The translations under genes and the position numbers were made by a program. DNA of 64,000 nucleotides from Paenibacillus sp. FSL R5-0490. GTDB lineage: Bacteria > Bacillota > Bacilli > Bacillales > Cytobacillaceae. Shown in pieces: positions 27,443 through 36,670 of this stretch (the first letter of the stretch is position 1; the number at the start of each line of letters is the position of its first letter). The notes beneath the pieces were generated by a model. The model did no database searches, had not been told where the DNA came from, and was given only the letters and a program-made list of their open reading frames with translations. Location of the stretch: positions 20,670-84,669 of the forward strand of contig NZ_MRTQ01000023.1 in the NCBI RefSeq assembly GCF_001956215.1. The letters run 5' to 3'.

Positions 27443-27724
27443 TTATTTTTTTACTGAAGCTTCGTGGAGCATGGACAGCTCCCTTTCCAATTCATCTAAA
27501 ATAGCCTTGCCTTCTGTCTCTTCAATTAATCCAAGACGGACAGCAAAATCTATTTCTCTGGATAAGCCAAACATCTGGGTATCAAGAACTTCCTCATATA
27601 GAGGGCATTGAGGCATGGTTAGATTATCCATTTGCACCTTTATTAACTTTAATATTTTAGCAGCATCTGCCTTCAAAAGGGCATTTGCTTTTTCTTTGTG
27701 ATCAATAATCATGTCAGAAGCCAA
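27443..27724 (-). CDS. ylaN: YlaN (UPF0358), iron-homeostasis protein acting with Fur
   Basis: A 93-residue helical protein. YlaN is essential in B. subtilis under normal iron and is reported to bind Fe(II) and relieve Fur repression. Start TTG 27724 supported by GGAGGGATTGAAAG. Conserved [20 protein letters not shown] central segment. Monocistronic with a strong terminator. No Fur box recognised upstream. Confidence 0.93.
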   Translation of the reverse strand: MASDMIIDHKEKANALLKADAAKILKLIKVQMDNLTMPQCPLYEEVLDTQMFGLSREIDFAVRLGLIEETEGKAILDELERELSMLHEASVKK

Positions 27725-27954
27725 CTTTCAATCCCTCCATTTCCGAGCGATTATCCTATCTATAAATTTTATACTTAAGCATGGAAAAAAGCAAGGATAA
27801 TAAGGGATTCGATAGAGAAATGATTACGGCATCAATTCAGAATGCACGAATAAGGCATGTCATCAATTATTGCCTGTATGACAAGCGCCTTAAAAATCTG
27901 TATACTTAAATCATACATATATTTAGAATAATAGCTGCTGCCAGGAGGTTCAAT

Positions 27955-28452
27955 ATGGAAAATATTATTGCTTTCAAAGGAAACGTAAAATATCAAATCA
28001 CCTTAGATCCGGGAGTCTGGATATTTGATGACCGAAGGCTGGATTTGACAACATACTTTATGCAGGAAAATATCAGAAAAAATGAACTGGAGGAATATAC
28101 TAAAGCTGTCTCAAAGCATTGGGATAGAGAAATCATGGAAGGCGCAGTTTTCCCTCCAACACTTAAAACAGAAAAGAAATTTGAAAAAGAAAAGGTCCTG
28201 ACAGGCACATTCGGTATACCTTTTAAACCATTCCTAATGAATGCAGAGCCGGATGAGAGTGCAGAAATCGTTGTTATTGAAAGTGAAGATGGTGAAACCA
28301 GATTGACACTTTCTGAAGCCGAGGAATTAATATTGGGGTTCTCAAAGGATGGAAAACCATTAAAAGAGGATGGGCCAGTTCATGCCTATCTTGGGGATGG
28401 CAGCAACCAAAATTCCCCCATAAAAAGAGTGAAAGCTTTTAGAGTGGAATAA
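27955..28452 (+). CDS. ylaL: YlaL-like protein, function unknown
   Basis: 165 residues, soluble and acidic, beginning MENIIAFKGNVKYQITLDPGVWIFDDRR. Similar Bacillus proteins are sometimes labelled peptidyl-prolyl isomerase; I see no cyclophilin, FKBP or parvulin motif, so I do not use that name. The symbol follows from position between ylaK and ylaN (ylaM, glutaminase, is absent). AGGAGG at 27944-27949 supports the ATG. Confidence 0.8.
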   Translation: MENIIAFKGNVKYQITLDPGVWIFDDRRLDLTTYFMQENIRKNELEEYTKAVSKHWDREIMEGAVFPPTLKTEKKFEKEKVLTGTFGIPFKPFLMNAEPDESAEIVVIESEDGETRLTLSEAEELILGFSKDGKPLKEDGPVHAYLGDGSNQNSPIKRVKAFRVE

Positions 28453-28457
28453 CCGGA

Positions 28458-28484
28458 GAGGGCGATTTGCATCGCCCTTTTTCT
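28458..28484 (+). terminator. Terminator after ylaL
   Basis: GAGGGCGAT-ttgc-ATCGCCCTTTTTCTTC. Confidence 0.8.
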
Positions 28485-28539
28485 TCGCAGTCTCTCCCCC
28501 GGCATGAAACCCCCAGAATCACAAATTCTGTCATGCAGG

Positions 28540-29868
28540 CTATAACAGGTCAGCAGCAAGCTGGGCCAAGCCAGATCTCTCACCTTTAACAAGTTTGACA
28601 TGACCTGAGATAACCTGATCTTTAAATCTTTCCACGACATAGGTGAGACCGTTGTTATAAGCATCCAGGTAGGGATGGTCAATCTGCTCGGGATCTCCCA
28701 TCAGTACAATTTTACTCCCTTCCCCTACCCTGGTTAATATGGTTTTTACTTCATGCTTCGTCAGGTTCTGAGCTTCATCAATAATAATGAATTGATCCGG
28801 TATGCTTCTGCCTCTGATATATGTCAGAGCCTCCACCTCAATCGAGCCCATACCTGCCAATATGGCATCCAATTCACCCGGCTTTTTGACATTAAACAGG
28901 TACTCCAGATTATCGAAAATCGGCTGCATCCACGGTCTTAACTTTTCCTCTTTTTCACCCGGAAGAAATCCCAAATCCTTGCCTACAGGCACAATAGGGC
29001 GGGCGACCAGCAATTTTTTGTACTGGCCATAATCTTCTGTCTGCATTAAGCCCGATGCCAGCGCCAAAAGAGTTTTTCCAGTCCCCGCCTTACCGATAAG
29101 CGTAACAAGCGGCAGGTCGTTTCTCAGCAACAGCTCAAGAGCCATTGTCTGCTGCACGTTCCTGGGCTTGATCCCCCATATATGGTCATGATCAAAAATG
29201 AGTTTTTTCACTTTCTTTCCACTTTTGTCCACAATACCAAGTGCAGACGATGAGGAACCAAGCGCATCTTTCATCACCAGAAACTGATTCGGATAGAAAG
29301 GATGATTTGCTATTTCAGATAGCGGCAGTTCTCCTTTTTCATAAAAACGGTTCATAATATCGAGACCTATATATACCTCCAGAAACCCAGGATATAAATG
29401 ATCATTCTCAACTACACGATCACTTAAGAAGTCCTCTGAAATTAGCCCGATAGCATCCGCTTTAACTCTGACAAGGGCATCTTTGCTTACCAGGATTACC
29501 GTTCGTCCATTTTCTTTTGTCTCTTCCTCCAAGGATAAGTTTTTTGCAACTGCCAAAATCCGATTATCATTCGTTTTTTCTACAAAGATCTCCTGAAGTT
29601 CATGAAATGATCTATGATTTAACTCAATTCGCAGGCTTCCGCCATTTTCAAGAGGTATTTTCTCATGGAGCTTACCTGTCTCCCTCATGCTGTCAATCAG
29701 CCGGGATACTTGCCTTGCGTTCCTCCCAATTTCATCCATATACCTTTTCTTAGAATCAACCTCTTCCAGGACTACAGCCGGAATGACTACTTCATTATCT
29801 TCAAATGAAAATATGGAATTAGGATCCTGCAACAAGACATTGGTATCTAATACGTAAATTTTACTCAA
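28540..29868 (-). CDS. ylaK: PhoH-family PIN domain-ATPase YlaK (PhoH2-type)
   Basis: 442 residues: N-terminal PIN endoribonuclease domain (SKIYVLDTNVLLQDPN and later acidic residues; ~1-150) fused to a PhoH ATPase (~230-440) with Walker A LIGKAGTGKTLLALASG and Walker B QFIIIDEAQNL. PhoH2 proteins are described as sequence-specific RNA helicase/RNases. The start at TTG 29868 has GGAGG 7 bases upstream and the B. subtilis length; the longer frame (MLYQDTRGAGG...) is discarded. A possible toxin-antitoxin partner (PhoAT) was looked for upstream, but no such small frame with a ribosome site was seen. Confidence 0.92.
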   Translation of the reverse strand: MSKIYVLDTNVLLQDPNSIFSFEDNEVVIPAVVLEEVDSKKRYMDEIGRNARQVSRLIDSMRETGKLHEKIPLENGGSLRIELNHRSFHELQEIFVEKTNDNRILAVAKNLSLEEETKENGRTVILVSKDALVRVKADAIGLISEDFLSDRVVENDHLYPGFLEVYIGLDIMNRFYEKGELPLSEIANHPFYPNQFLVMKDALGSSSSALGIVDKSGKKVKKLIFDHDHIWGIKPRNVQQTMALELLLRNDLPLVTLIGKAGTGKTLLALASGLMQTEDYGQYKKLLVARPIVPVGKDLGFLPGEKEEKLRPWMQPIFDNLEYLFNVKKPGELDAILAGMGSIEVEALTYIRGRSIPDQFIIIDEAQNLTKHEVKTILTRVGEGSKIVLMGDPEQIDHPYLDAYNNGLTYVVERFKDQVISGHVKLVKGERSGLAQLAADLL

Positions 29869-30091
29869 TATGATGCCTCCTGCTCCTCTTGTGTCTTGAT
29901 AAAGCAAATTACAAAAGCAAGGTCCCCTGCCTGCAGATTTGCAGTTTCATGAAAAAGATCACCTTCATTCCTGATGGATTATAATCCTGTTGGTTTATAT
30001 TATTCAGCCTTCGAAAGATGTTGATTAATTAGGAAGAAAGGCTTTCTTATGAAGTGGACAAATCTATCTTGGTAAAAATATATGTAATGCC

Positions 30092-30121
30092 GAATAAAGA
30101 TAGAAGAAATTTTGCACAATA
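30092..30121 (+). promoter_or_regulatory. Candidate sigma-G promoter of ylaJ
   Basis: GAATA at 30092-30096, exactly 18 bases, then CACAATA at 30115-30121; fits GHATR-N18-CATXHTA with one mismatch. The 339-base ylaK-ylaJ gap otherwise holds only a small TGAAC/GTTCA hairpin near 30148. Confidence 0.45.
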
Positions 30122-30207
30122 ACATTAAACAATCCTCAATATTCCTGAACCTGAAAAAGTTCAAGCTTTCATTTTCAGGAAATTTTGATGTCCCGGAGGT
30201 GTCAAAT

Positions 30208-30813
30208 ATGAATAAATGGCTGCTGTTATGGATGACAGGATTACTATTAACAGGGTGCGGCATGATCAACAATGAAGCCCAAGATCAACAGGAACAGAAA
30301 AACATCAACTCCGTAAATGTTAAAAATAGTACAATACAGGAAGTTGACAGAGAGACTGGACAGCAGGTTTCCAGGCATCTTGTCAATTTGGCTGTCCGAG
30401 TTCCCAATGTCAATGATGCAACAGCTGTTGTACTTGGACGCTTTGCAGTAGTTGGCGTAGATGTAAATAAAAATCTCGACCGTTCTGAGGTCGGATCAAT
30501 CAAATATTCAGTTGCCGAAACTCTTAAAAATGATCCTCATGGTGCAAGAGCAATTGTAGTGGCTGATCCGGATATTAACGCCAGGCTTCGGGAAATAGCC
30601 GCTGATATTCAAAACGGAGAGCCCCTGCAGGGAATCATGAATGAACTGGCAGATATCGCTGGCCGGCTAATGCCTGAAGTCCCAGCCGACCTGGTTGATC
30701 CTAAAAAGGAAAATGAGAAAAACGCAACCGAAGATCCAAAGAAAAGACTCAACAATGATCAGGAAAAACAGCTTGAACAAAAACAGGAAAAACACTCAAA
30801 TTATTATAAGTAA
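30208..30813 (+). CDS. ylaJ: YhcN/YlaJ-family sporulation lipoprotein
   Basis: 201 residues. Start ATG 30208 is set by GGAGGT at 30195-30200; the longer frame upstream is not used. Signal peptide MNKWLLLWMTGLLLTGCG with lipobox LTGC. The YhcN/YlaJ domain (residues ~45-165; VNLAVRVPNVNDATAVVLGR, VAETLKNDPHGARAIVV) is followed by a charged K/E/Q tail. Family members are found in spores and affect germination. A sigma-G-like promoter lies upstream. Confidence 0.9.
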   Translation: MNKWLLLWMTGLLLTGCGMINNEAQDQQEQKNINSVNVKNSTIQEVDRETGQQVSRHLVNLAVRVPNVNDATAVVLGRFAVVGVDVNKNLDRSEVGSIKYSVAETLKNDPHGARAIVVADPDINARLREIAADIQNGEPLQGIMNELADIAGRLMPEVPADLVDPKKENEKNATEDPKKRLNNDQEKQLEQKQEKHSNYYK

Positions 30814-30869
30814 AAGTGACTCCACCGATGGCATTTATTATTTAGCGGTAAAACGGCTGTAAGAACAAC

Positions 30870-30903
30870 AAAAGCTTAGTTCCCTGGGGAACTAAGCTTT
30901 TTT
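30870..30903. terminator. Bidirectional terminator
   Basis: AAAAGCTTAGTTCC-ctgg-GGAACTAAGCTTTTTT between ylaJ and the convergent flavin-fold gene. Confidence 0.8.
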
Positions 30904-31347
30904 CATTGCCTCCATTACCTGTTTGTCCAAACGGGCTGCTGCATCTTTATCGTATGTTTTGTCATATTGAGGTTCGACAGTGATTTTAGAGCCGTAAAAC
31001 ATGACATCACGGACTTCCTTCACAGTGATGACCATAAGAGCGAGCTTTAAAGGTACGCCTTCCATCTTTTCAGCCTTAACCGATGCTTCACCTGCGATGG
31101 AGTATGTAGATTCATTCGCGATAATATTCAGAACAACTTTGTTATTGCTATTTATGTTTTGAACAATTCTTGAACGGTTATCAACTGCAAAATATAATGT
31201 TTCGTCATCTTTTGCCAGTATCCATGAAATCGCATTAACATTAGGTCCGCCAGTTTCAAAGTCAATAGTGGCAAGTGTGACGAAACGTTCCTTTTGCAAT
31301 TCGTCATATAATGGTTTGATTAATTTCGGTTCTACCTGATTTGCCAT
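30892..31347 (-). CDS. Pyridoxamine 5'-phosphate oxidase-fold family protein
   Basis: 151 residues with the split-barrel flavin-binding fold: RFVTLATIDFETGGPNVNAISWI, LYFAVDNRSRIVQNI and VVLNIIANESTYSIAGEASV are the typical strand elements. Proteins of this size usually bind FMN, F420 or heme; the ligand cannot be told. Not the biosynthetic PdxH type (too short). GGAGGGAAAAGA before the ATG. Monocistronic. Confidence 0.78.
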   Translation of the reverse strand: MANQVEPKLIKPLYDELQKERFVTLATIDFETGGPNVNAISWILAKDDETLYFAVDNRSRIVQNINSNNKVVLNIIANESTYSIAGEASVKAEKMEGVPLKLALMVITVKEVRDVMFYGSKITVEPQYDKTYDKDAAARLDKQVMEAMKKA

Positions 31348-31583
31348 TCTTTTCCCTCCTTTATTAATTTCATCATAGTATGATAACGCTTTTCTTTCAA
31401 CTTATAACATCTCTTCTACACGTTTGATTTAACCTGCAGCGCTTTCTATACTAATATAAACTAACACATAAAACCCGATACGGGATGACCGTAAAAAAAT
31501 TTATTTGCCGCAAAGCATTCGAATCAGACCTTAACTTATACTATAATGGTAATAACAACAGTTAAAACAATATGAGGTGTCCC

Positions 31584-31784
31584 ATGCGAGTAAAATGTGT
31601 ACTATGTGATAAAATTGAATCCATTGAAAACGAGTCCTTACAGGCTAAACGTCTACGCAACCGCCCAATTCACACATATATGTGCAGACCATGTGAAACA
31701 AGAATTACAGAAAAAACACAAAAAAGAGCTGATACCGGAAACTTTAAGCTATATCGGAGCAAAGTCCAGGAGGAAGAATGGTGA
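31584..31784 (+). CDS. ylaI: YlaI-like zinc-ribbon protein
   Basis: 66 residues with two CxxC pairs (CVLC at residues ~5-8 and CRPC at ~36-39), a treble-clef/zinc-ribbon arrangement. Start ATG 31584 (MRVKCVLCDKIE) with GAGGTG 5 bases upstream; the ATG at 31572 lies within the ribosome-site region. Function unknown. Position beside ylaH/typA as in B. subtilis. Confidence 0.86.
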   Translation: MRVKCVLCDKIESIENESLQAKRLRNRPIHTYMCRPCETRITEKTQKRADTGNFKLYRSKVQEEEW

Positions 31785-31808
31785 ACTGCACACCATTCCA
31801 TGAACAGC

Positions 31809-31850
31809 AAAAAAGCCGCCCCAAACATTTTGTCTGGGCGGCTTCTTTTA
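31809..31850. terminator. Bidirectional terminator after ylaI
   Basis: AAAAGCCGCCC ... GGGCGGCTTCTTTTA; overlaps the 3' end of the convergent gene. Confidence 0.75.
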
Positions 31851-32138
31851 ATCCTCCGGATAATTTACATATTTTTCAGGTTCACTTTGAATCTGTTTAA
31901 GCATTACTTCTATCAATTCACAGGGAAAACGGCTCTTATTCCGTTCTTCACCCTTTGTGTAATGCACATAATACATCAAATCATCTTTTTCAAAGTGAAT
32001 ATCGGAAATATTATGCTCTTCCGAAAGAATCTCAAAGAACATTCTTTCTGTGTCTGCTGCTGCTGTATCATCCGGACGATCCTCACAGACAATTTTTATC
32101 GTCAGCCAGTTATACAGTGAATCCTGCAAAGACTTCAT
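31848..32138 (-). CDS. Small acidic protein of unknown function
   Basis: 96 residues, soluble: MKSLQDSLYNWLTIKIVCEDR, then an alpha/beta pattern ending EPEKYVNYPED. No family recognised. It lies 15 bases downstream of ylaH on the same strand, so likely the last gene of a typA-ylaH operon. AGGGAGATGCTGAG precedes the ATG. I know of no B. subtilis counterpart here. Confidence 0.72.
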   Translation of the reverse strand: MKSLQDSLYNWLTIKIVCEDRPDDTAAADTERMFFEILSEEHNISDIHFEKDDLMYYVHYTKGEERNKSRFPCELIEVMLKQIQSEPEKYVNYPED

Positions 32139-32153
32139 CTCAGCATCTCCCTG

Positions 32154-32468
32154 TTATTCCGCCTTTGCCTGTTCCTTCTTTTCCTGGTTAAGGCGGATTT
32201 TGTAAATGATCAAGATTAATGCAGCCACAACAAGACCTTCTGCTACAGGAAGGAATACTCCAAGAAATGTCAGCATCGTACAGCCTAAAATCAAGAAAGT
32301 GTATATCATAGCTGATTTTAAAATTGGGAGTTTCTTGGCAAATCCTAATTTAAATACCAATATTGACAGCAGAACAATTGTTATATAAAGAAGCCACATT
32401 CCAGTTGTGGGATTCTCATCGACTTTGAACAAAGCAGCAAAAAAAGACAGGCGCTGTGATACATCCAT
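32154..32468 (-). CDS. ylaH: YlaH-like membrane protein
   Basis: 104 residues with three hydrophobic segments ([51 protein letters not shown]) and a basic tail. Matches YlaH in length, topology and position 28 bases after typA. Function unknown. Confidence 0.87.
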   Translation of the reverse strand: MDVSQRLSFFAALFKVDENPTTGMWLLYITIVLLSILVFKLGFAKKLPILKSAMIYTFLILGCTMLTFLGVFLPVAEGLVVAALILIIYKIRLNQEKKEQAKAE

Positions 32469-32496
32469 ATCCTTATCTCCTCCCCCTTCTTAAGTC

Positions 32497-34335
32497 TTAG
32501 TTAGTTTCAGCGTATTTCTTCTTCTTGGCCATTCTTTCTCTTTCGTTCTTATCAAGAAGTTTCTTTCTCAGTCTGATTGACTCAGGTGTTACTTCAAGCA
32601 GCTCATCATCATTCAAGTATTCCAGAGCTTCTTCAAGTGTCATGATACGTGGCTTTTTAATTACATTCGTCTGATCCTTATTAGCAGAACGGATGTTTGT
32701 CGCATGCTTCACTTTAGTGATGTTTACAGTAAGATCATTTTCACGAGTATGCTCTCCCACAATCATGCCTTCATAAATTTCAGTACCCGGCTCAACGAAA
32801 ATTGTTCCCCGGTCCTCAACTTGCATAATTCCGTATGTGGATGACTTGCCGCTTTCCATAGACACCAGGACACCTTTGCTGCGTCCGCCAATTTGACCTT
32901 TAATTTCTGGCTGGTAGCTGTCAAATGTGTGATTGATAATACCATAGCCGCGGGTTAGCGTCATAAATTCGGTGGAGTAGCCGATCAGTCCGCGGGCAGG
33001 GACATTGAATGTCAGTCTTACTTGACCATTGCCGTTATTGACCATATCAAGCATTTCACCTTTACGGGTACCCATAGATTCAATAATCGATCCAGTATTA
33101 TCTTCCGGCACATCGATTTGAACACGTTCTACCGGTTCACAGCGAACACCGTCAATTTCTCTAATAATTACTTCCGGCTTAGAAACCTGCAGTTCAAAAC
33201 CTTCACGGCGCATATTTTCAATAAGGATCGATAAATGCAATTCTCCACGTCCGGATACTACCCAGGCGTCAGGTGAATCTGTATTTTCAACACGGAGACT
33301 TACGTCCGTCTCAAGCTGTGCACGAAGTCTTTCTTCAACTTTTCTTGAAGTAATATATTTGCCTTCTCTTCCCGCGAATGGACTGTTGTTAACAAGGAAA
33401 GTCATTTGCAGGGTTGGTTCATCTATCCTTAGAACAGGAAGTGCTTCCTGATGCTCGACAGGGCAAACAGTTTCCCCGACGTTAATGTCTTCCATTCCGG
33501 AAACGGCAATAAGGTCTCCAGGATAAGCTTCCTGGATCTCTTCACGCTTAAGTCCGAAGAAACCAAAGATCTTTGTAACCCGGAATTGCTTAACAGAGCC
33601 ATCAAGTTTCATTAAAGCAACCTGCTGTCCGACCTTGATTGTTCCCCGGAATACCCGGCCAATTCCAATTCTCCCCACATAATCATTGTAATCAAGAAGT
33701 GCTACCTGGAATTGAAGCGGCTCTTCACGGTTATCAGCAGGTCCAGGAATATGTTCAATGATTGCTTCATAAAGAGAATGCATGTCATCATCCTGCTTGT
33801 CAGGGGTAACACTTGAAGTTCCTGAAATAGCGGATGCATAAATAACCGGGAATTCAAGCTGATCTTCATCTGCACCAAGTTCAATGAACAAATCGATTAC
33901 CTCGTCAACAACTTCTGTTGGACGGGCAGATGGTTTGTCAATTTTATTTACAACAACGATTGGCGTAAGTTTTTGTTCCAAAGCCTTTTTAAGAACAAAA
34001 CGCGTCTGCGGCATACATCCTTCATATGCATCGACAACTAATAATACGCCGTCAACCATTTTCATGATACGTTCAACTTCTCCGCCGAAATCGGCATGTC
34101 CTGGTGTATCCAGAATGTTGATTCTTGTATCTTTATATTTAACTGCAGTGTTTTTAGCTAAAATCGTAATACCGCGTTCTCTTTCCAGATCGTTTGAATC
34201 CATCGCACGCTCTTCCACGTGCTCATTTGAACGGAAAGTTCCGGACTGTTTTAAAAGCTCGTCAACCAATGTTGTTTTTCCATGGTCAACGTGGGCTATA
34301 ATCGCAATATTTCGAATATCTTCTCTTAATTTCAA
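32497..34335 (-). CDS. typA: Ribosome-associated translational GTPase TypA/BipA
   Basis: 612 residues. GTPase domain with G1 AHVDHGKTTL (~residues 14-23), G3 DTPGHADF and G4 NKID; then domains like EF-G II, III and V, and the BipA-specific C-terminal domain. Acts in 50S subunit assembly and cold/stress adaptation. It leads a probable operon with ylaH and the 96-residue gene. GGAGG before the ATG. Confidence 0.96.
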   Translation of the reverse strand: MKLREDIRNIAIIAHVDHGKTTLVDELLKQSGTFRSNEHVEERAMDSNDLERERGITILAKNTAVKYKDTRINILDTPGHADFGGEVERIMKMVDGVLLVVDAYEGCMPQTRFVLKKALEQKLTPIVVVNKIDKPSARPTEVVDEVIDLFIELGADEDQLEFPVIYASAISGTSSVTPDKQDDDMHSLYEAIIEHIPGPADNREEPLQFQVALLDYNDYVGRIGIGRVFRGTIKVGQQVALMKLDGSVKQFRVTKIFGFFGLKREEIQEAYPGDLIAVSGMEDINVGETVCPVEHQEALPVLRIDEPTLQMTFLVNNSPFAGREGKYITSRKVEERLRAQLETDVSLRVENTDSPDAWVVSGRGELHLSILIENMRREGFELQVSKPEVIIREIDGVRCEPVERVQIDVPEDNTGSIIESMGTRKGEMLDMVNNGNGQVRLTFNVPARGLIGYSTEFMTLTRGYGIINHTFDSYQPEIKGQIGGRSKGVLVSMESGKSSTYGIMQVEDRGTIFVEPGTEIYEGMIVGEHTRENDLTVNITKVKHATNIRSANKDQTNVIKKPRIMTLEEALEYLNDDELLEVTPESIRLRKKLLDKNERERMAKKKKYAETN

Positions 34336-34553
34336 AAGATTTCCTCCTATTTATCAAAACTGAATCAAATTCATTTTTCAACATTTTTCACAACTGATAC
34401 ATTATATCACAATTACTATAGAAACCTAAAAACTTTTTGTGTAAAATAATGTTGAGAAGGATATATTTCTGAAAAATTATACTGCCGGGCAGTATATTCT
34501 CTACATATTTTTCACCAGTATTTAACTAAATTAATCCTCTTGGGAGTGAAATT

Positions 34554-34739
34554 ATGAAGAATATCAAGTGGCCTTTATTAGCCTTTGCTATAGGAGCAGC
34601 TATATGCATGATGGGTATTGGCGTTGCGGTTGCTGAAAGAAGCATTTTAGGGATTATCTTGTCCATCATCGCTTTAGTATTTGTGATGGGATATGGTTTT
34701 AAGACTAAGAAGAAAATGAGAGAAGAAGGTTTGTTATAA
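34554..34739 (+). CDS. ylaF: YlaF-like small membrane protein (DUF5325)
   Basis: 61 residues: two hydrophobic segments (WPLLAFAIGAAICMMGIGVAVA and LGIILSIIALVFVMGYGF) and a basic tail KTKKKMREEGLL. GGGAGTGAAATT before the ATG. Length and position beside typA match YlaF. Function unknown. Confidence 0.88.
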   Translation: MKNIKWPLLAFAIGAAICMMGIGVAVAERSILGIILSIIALVFVMGYGFKTKKKMREEGLL

Positions 34740-34742
34740 TGA

Positions 34743-34773
34743 AAAGCTGCAGCGGTTGGCTGCAGCCTTTTTT
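34743..34773. terminator. Terminator after ylaF
   Basis: GCTGCAgcggttggcTGCAGC with T6 on the right side. Confidence 0.6.
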
Positions 34774-35243
34774 CATATTAATGGACAGACCATTATTAAA
34801 AATTCCCGGCCATCGTCGGAAGCCTCCGACTTAAACTGCTCAAATCCGGCATCAGATAAAAAGCAAATCCAATTGTTCCGATTTTCAGGAACACCAGCAA
34901 AGAAAGACTTTTCGCCTTTTTTCTTTAATTCAGCGGCCAACAGTTCGATAACCGCTGTTCCGATTCCTTTTCTTCGCATTTCTTTTTTAACCAGGATCGT
35001 ACCGAGCCACGGCTTCCGGTTAGAAGGGGATAAATTCACATGGAAAGTGACGGCTGTTCGTTCTCTGTTAATTCGCCAAATTCTCCACTCACCATTTAAT
35101 TCATGATGCCTGGCCATATAATTGCACAGGTCATTCCCGCATTTTTCTTCTTCTTCCCAGTCCGTGCTATCCTTAATGACTTCTATAAAAAAGGGCAGGT
35201 CTTCCTCTGTAAACTTGCTGCTTGATATGTTACCAATTGCCAT
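34773..35243 (-). CDS. GNAT family N-acetyltransferase
   Basis: 156 residues; acetyl-CoA-binding motif A seen as GTILVKKEMRRKGIGTAVIELL (split here: LVKKEMRRKGIGTAV, ~residues 85-100). Substrate unknown. Its start overlaps the 3' end of the suhB-like gene by 14 bases, so translation is coupled. Confidence 0.8.
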   Translation of the reverse strand: MAIGNISSSKFTEEDLPFFIEVIKDSTDWEEEEKCGNDLCNYMARHHELNGEWRIWRINRERTAVTFHVNLSPSNRKPWLGTILVKKEMRRKGIGTAVIELLAAELKKKGEKSFFAGVPENRNNWICFLSDAGFEQFKSEASDDGREFLIMVCPLI

Positions 35244-36030
35244 TTTTTAAGTATTCTTTCATAATTTGCTGATGCAGCCCTGGCTTAGAGACAAAAACAG
35301 AATTGTTTTCAAGGTAGTTCAGCTCCTCACCTTTAACGGTTGTAGCAATTCCTCCCAATTCTTCAATCATAATCACTCCAGCAGCGAAATCCCATGGAGC
35401 CAGACGCATGGTTATGTAAGCATCAACTCTCCCGGATGCTATATATGCCATTTCCATTGCTGCTGAACCGTAGGACCGTGTCCCCCTTGCATTTCGTACA
35501 AGTGGTGCCAGCAGTGATGGATCAATCCTTCTATTTTCGGTAACCCATGTGGCATTCAATCCAATAATCGCTTTTGACACATCCGTTTCCTTTAAGGGAG
35601 GAAGTTCCAAATCATTCATGAATACACCATGCCCCTTCATGCAATGATATAACTCGTCATGAACTACATCATATATTAATCCGATTTTGCCTTTTCCATC
35701 TTCATAGATGCCGACTGAAATGGCAAAGTTTCTCTGCTGATGGACAAAGTTCATTGTTCCGTCAATCGGATCAATAATCCAGACGATTCCATCCAGGTCA
35801 TTTAGCTTATCACCAAAACCTTCTTCACCGAGTATCCGGTGCTCAGGGTATTTTTCATTTATTTTCTTTATGAAGAATTGTTCTGTTTCCTGGTCTATAT
35901 CTGTCACTAAATCATTCGCATTTGACTTGGTGGTTATGGTCAGAGTTTTGCTGAACGAATTTTTAATATTCCCGCCCGCCTCTTTAATCAAGGCTTTGGC
36001 ATATGTATGAATCTCACTCCAATTTGTCAT
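35230..36030 (-). CDS. Inositol monophosphatase family protein (YktC)
   Basis: 266 residues of the Mg-dependent, Li-sensitive phosphatase family. Metal ligands: the Glu pair in LGEEGFG (~residue 70), DPIDGTMNFV (~88-97) and the C-terminal WDFAAGVIMIEELGG (~215). B. subtilis YktC, in the same neighbourhood, hydrolyses inositol monophosphate and NADP. First gene of a two-gene operon with the GNAT. Confidence 0.92.
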   Translation of the reverse strand: MTNWSEIHTYAKALIKEAGGNIKNSFSKTLTITTKSNANDLVTDIDQETEQFFIKKINEKYPEHRILGEEGFGDKLNDLDGIVWIIDPIDGTMNFVHQQRNFAISVGIYEDGKGKIGLIYDVVHDELYHCMKGHGVFMNDLELPPLKETDVSKAIIGLNATWVTENRRIDPSLLAPLVRNARGTRSYGSAAMEMAYIASGRVDAYITMRLAPWDFAAGVIMIEELGGIATTVKGEELNYLENNSVFVSKPGLHQQIMKEYLKNGNW

Positions 36031-36187
36031 GGGTCAGCCCTCCGCATGTGATAGCATTAAAATATTTCTAGCTTAAATGAATTAGCAAGGTTCTTCAAGT
36101 TATATACTCTCCAATGATAGGGGGTATCATTTCCGGGTAAATAATTATTTGCCGAAAACCAGCCGTGATTTGTTGATTAAAAATAAT

Positions 36188-36222
36188 AAACGAACTCCTC
36201 ATAGCGTCATGGAGTTCGTTTC
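36188..36222. terminator. Terminator after ykzI
   Basis: AAACGAACTCC...GGAGTTCGTTT stem, downstream of the minus-strand ykzI. Confidence 0.7.
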
Positions 36223-36280
36223 TAATTTTTTCGTCTTATTTGCATTTTTTCTGCCTTTTCTCCTTTATCGACAATTCATC

Positions 36281-36475
36281 TTAAAGTGCTTTTAATCTAA
36301 GAAGTTCCTGCCTGATTTTTTCCAGCTTTAGTTTAGATTGTTTTTGAAGGTCTTCATTCTTTTCTGACATGGCATCAAATAAAGTAGCAAGCTCATAGTC
36401 CATTTCCAGCCTTAAAACCGCTGTCCTTTCCCTATCACCATTTTTCTTTTTCACTGTATTCATTAGTTGTTTCAT
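36281..36475 (-). CDS. ykzI: YkzI-like small helical protein
   Basis: 64 residues, start moved from TTG 36496 to ATG 36475 (MKQLMNTVKKKNGDRERTAV), which has GGAAGGGGTG upstream. Highly charged, heptad-like helix throughout (DAMSEKNEDLQKQSKLKLEK), probably a coiled coil. Position between yktC and yktB matches YkzI. Function unknown. Confidence 0.78.
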   Translation of the reverse strand: MKQLMNTVKKKNGDRERTAVLRLEMDYELATLFDAMSEKNEDLQKQSKLKLEKIRQELLRLKAL

Positions 36476-36670
36476 TAGACAGTACACCCCTTCCAAAAGT
36501 GTTTAATTTTCTGATTATTTTTACTTTTATCATATGAAGGACAATTCTCGGTTGCAACTAATTTGTGCGATAACCTAAAACTTTATTTCGCCAATTCTAT
36601 AGGGCTTTAAATTTTTGGATTGTTCCCGGTTATGCTACAATATTTGACAAAGCATACAGGAGGTCAGCAT

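Noticed and set aside
28386..28682. 98-codon minus-strand frame beyond ylaK
   Set aside because: Overlaps ylaL and the ylaK 3' end in another frame; no ribosome site.
29869..30000. Small antitoxin-like gene (phoAT type) upstream of the PhoH2 gene ylaK
   Set aside because: No short frame with a ribosome site on the minus strand there.
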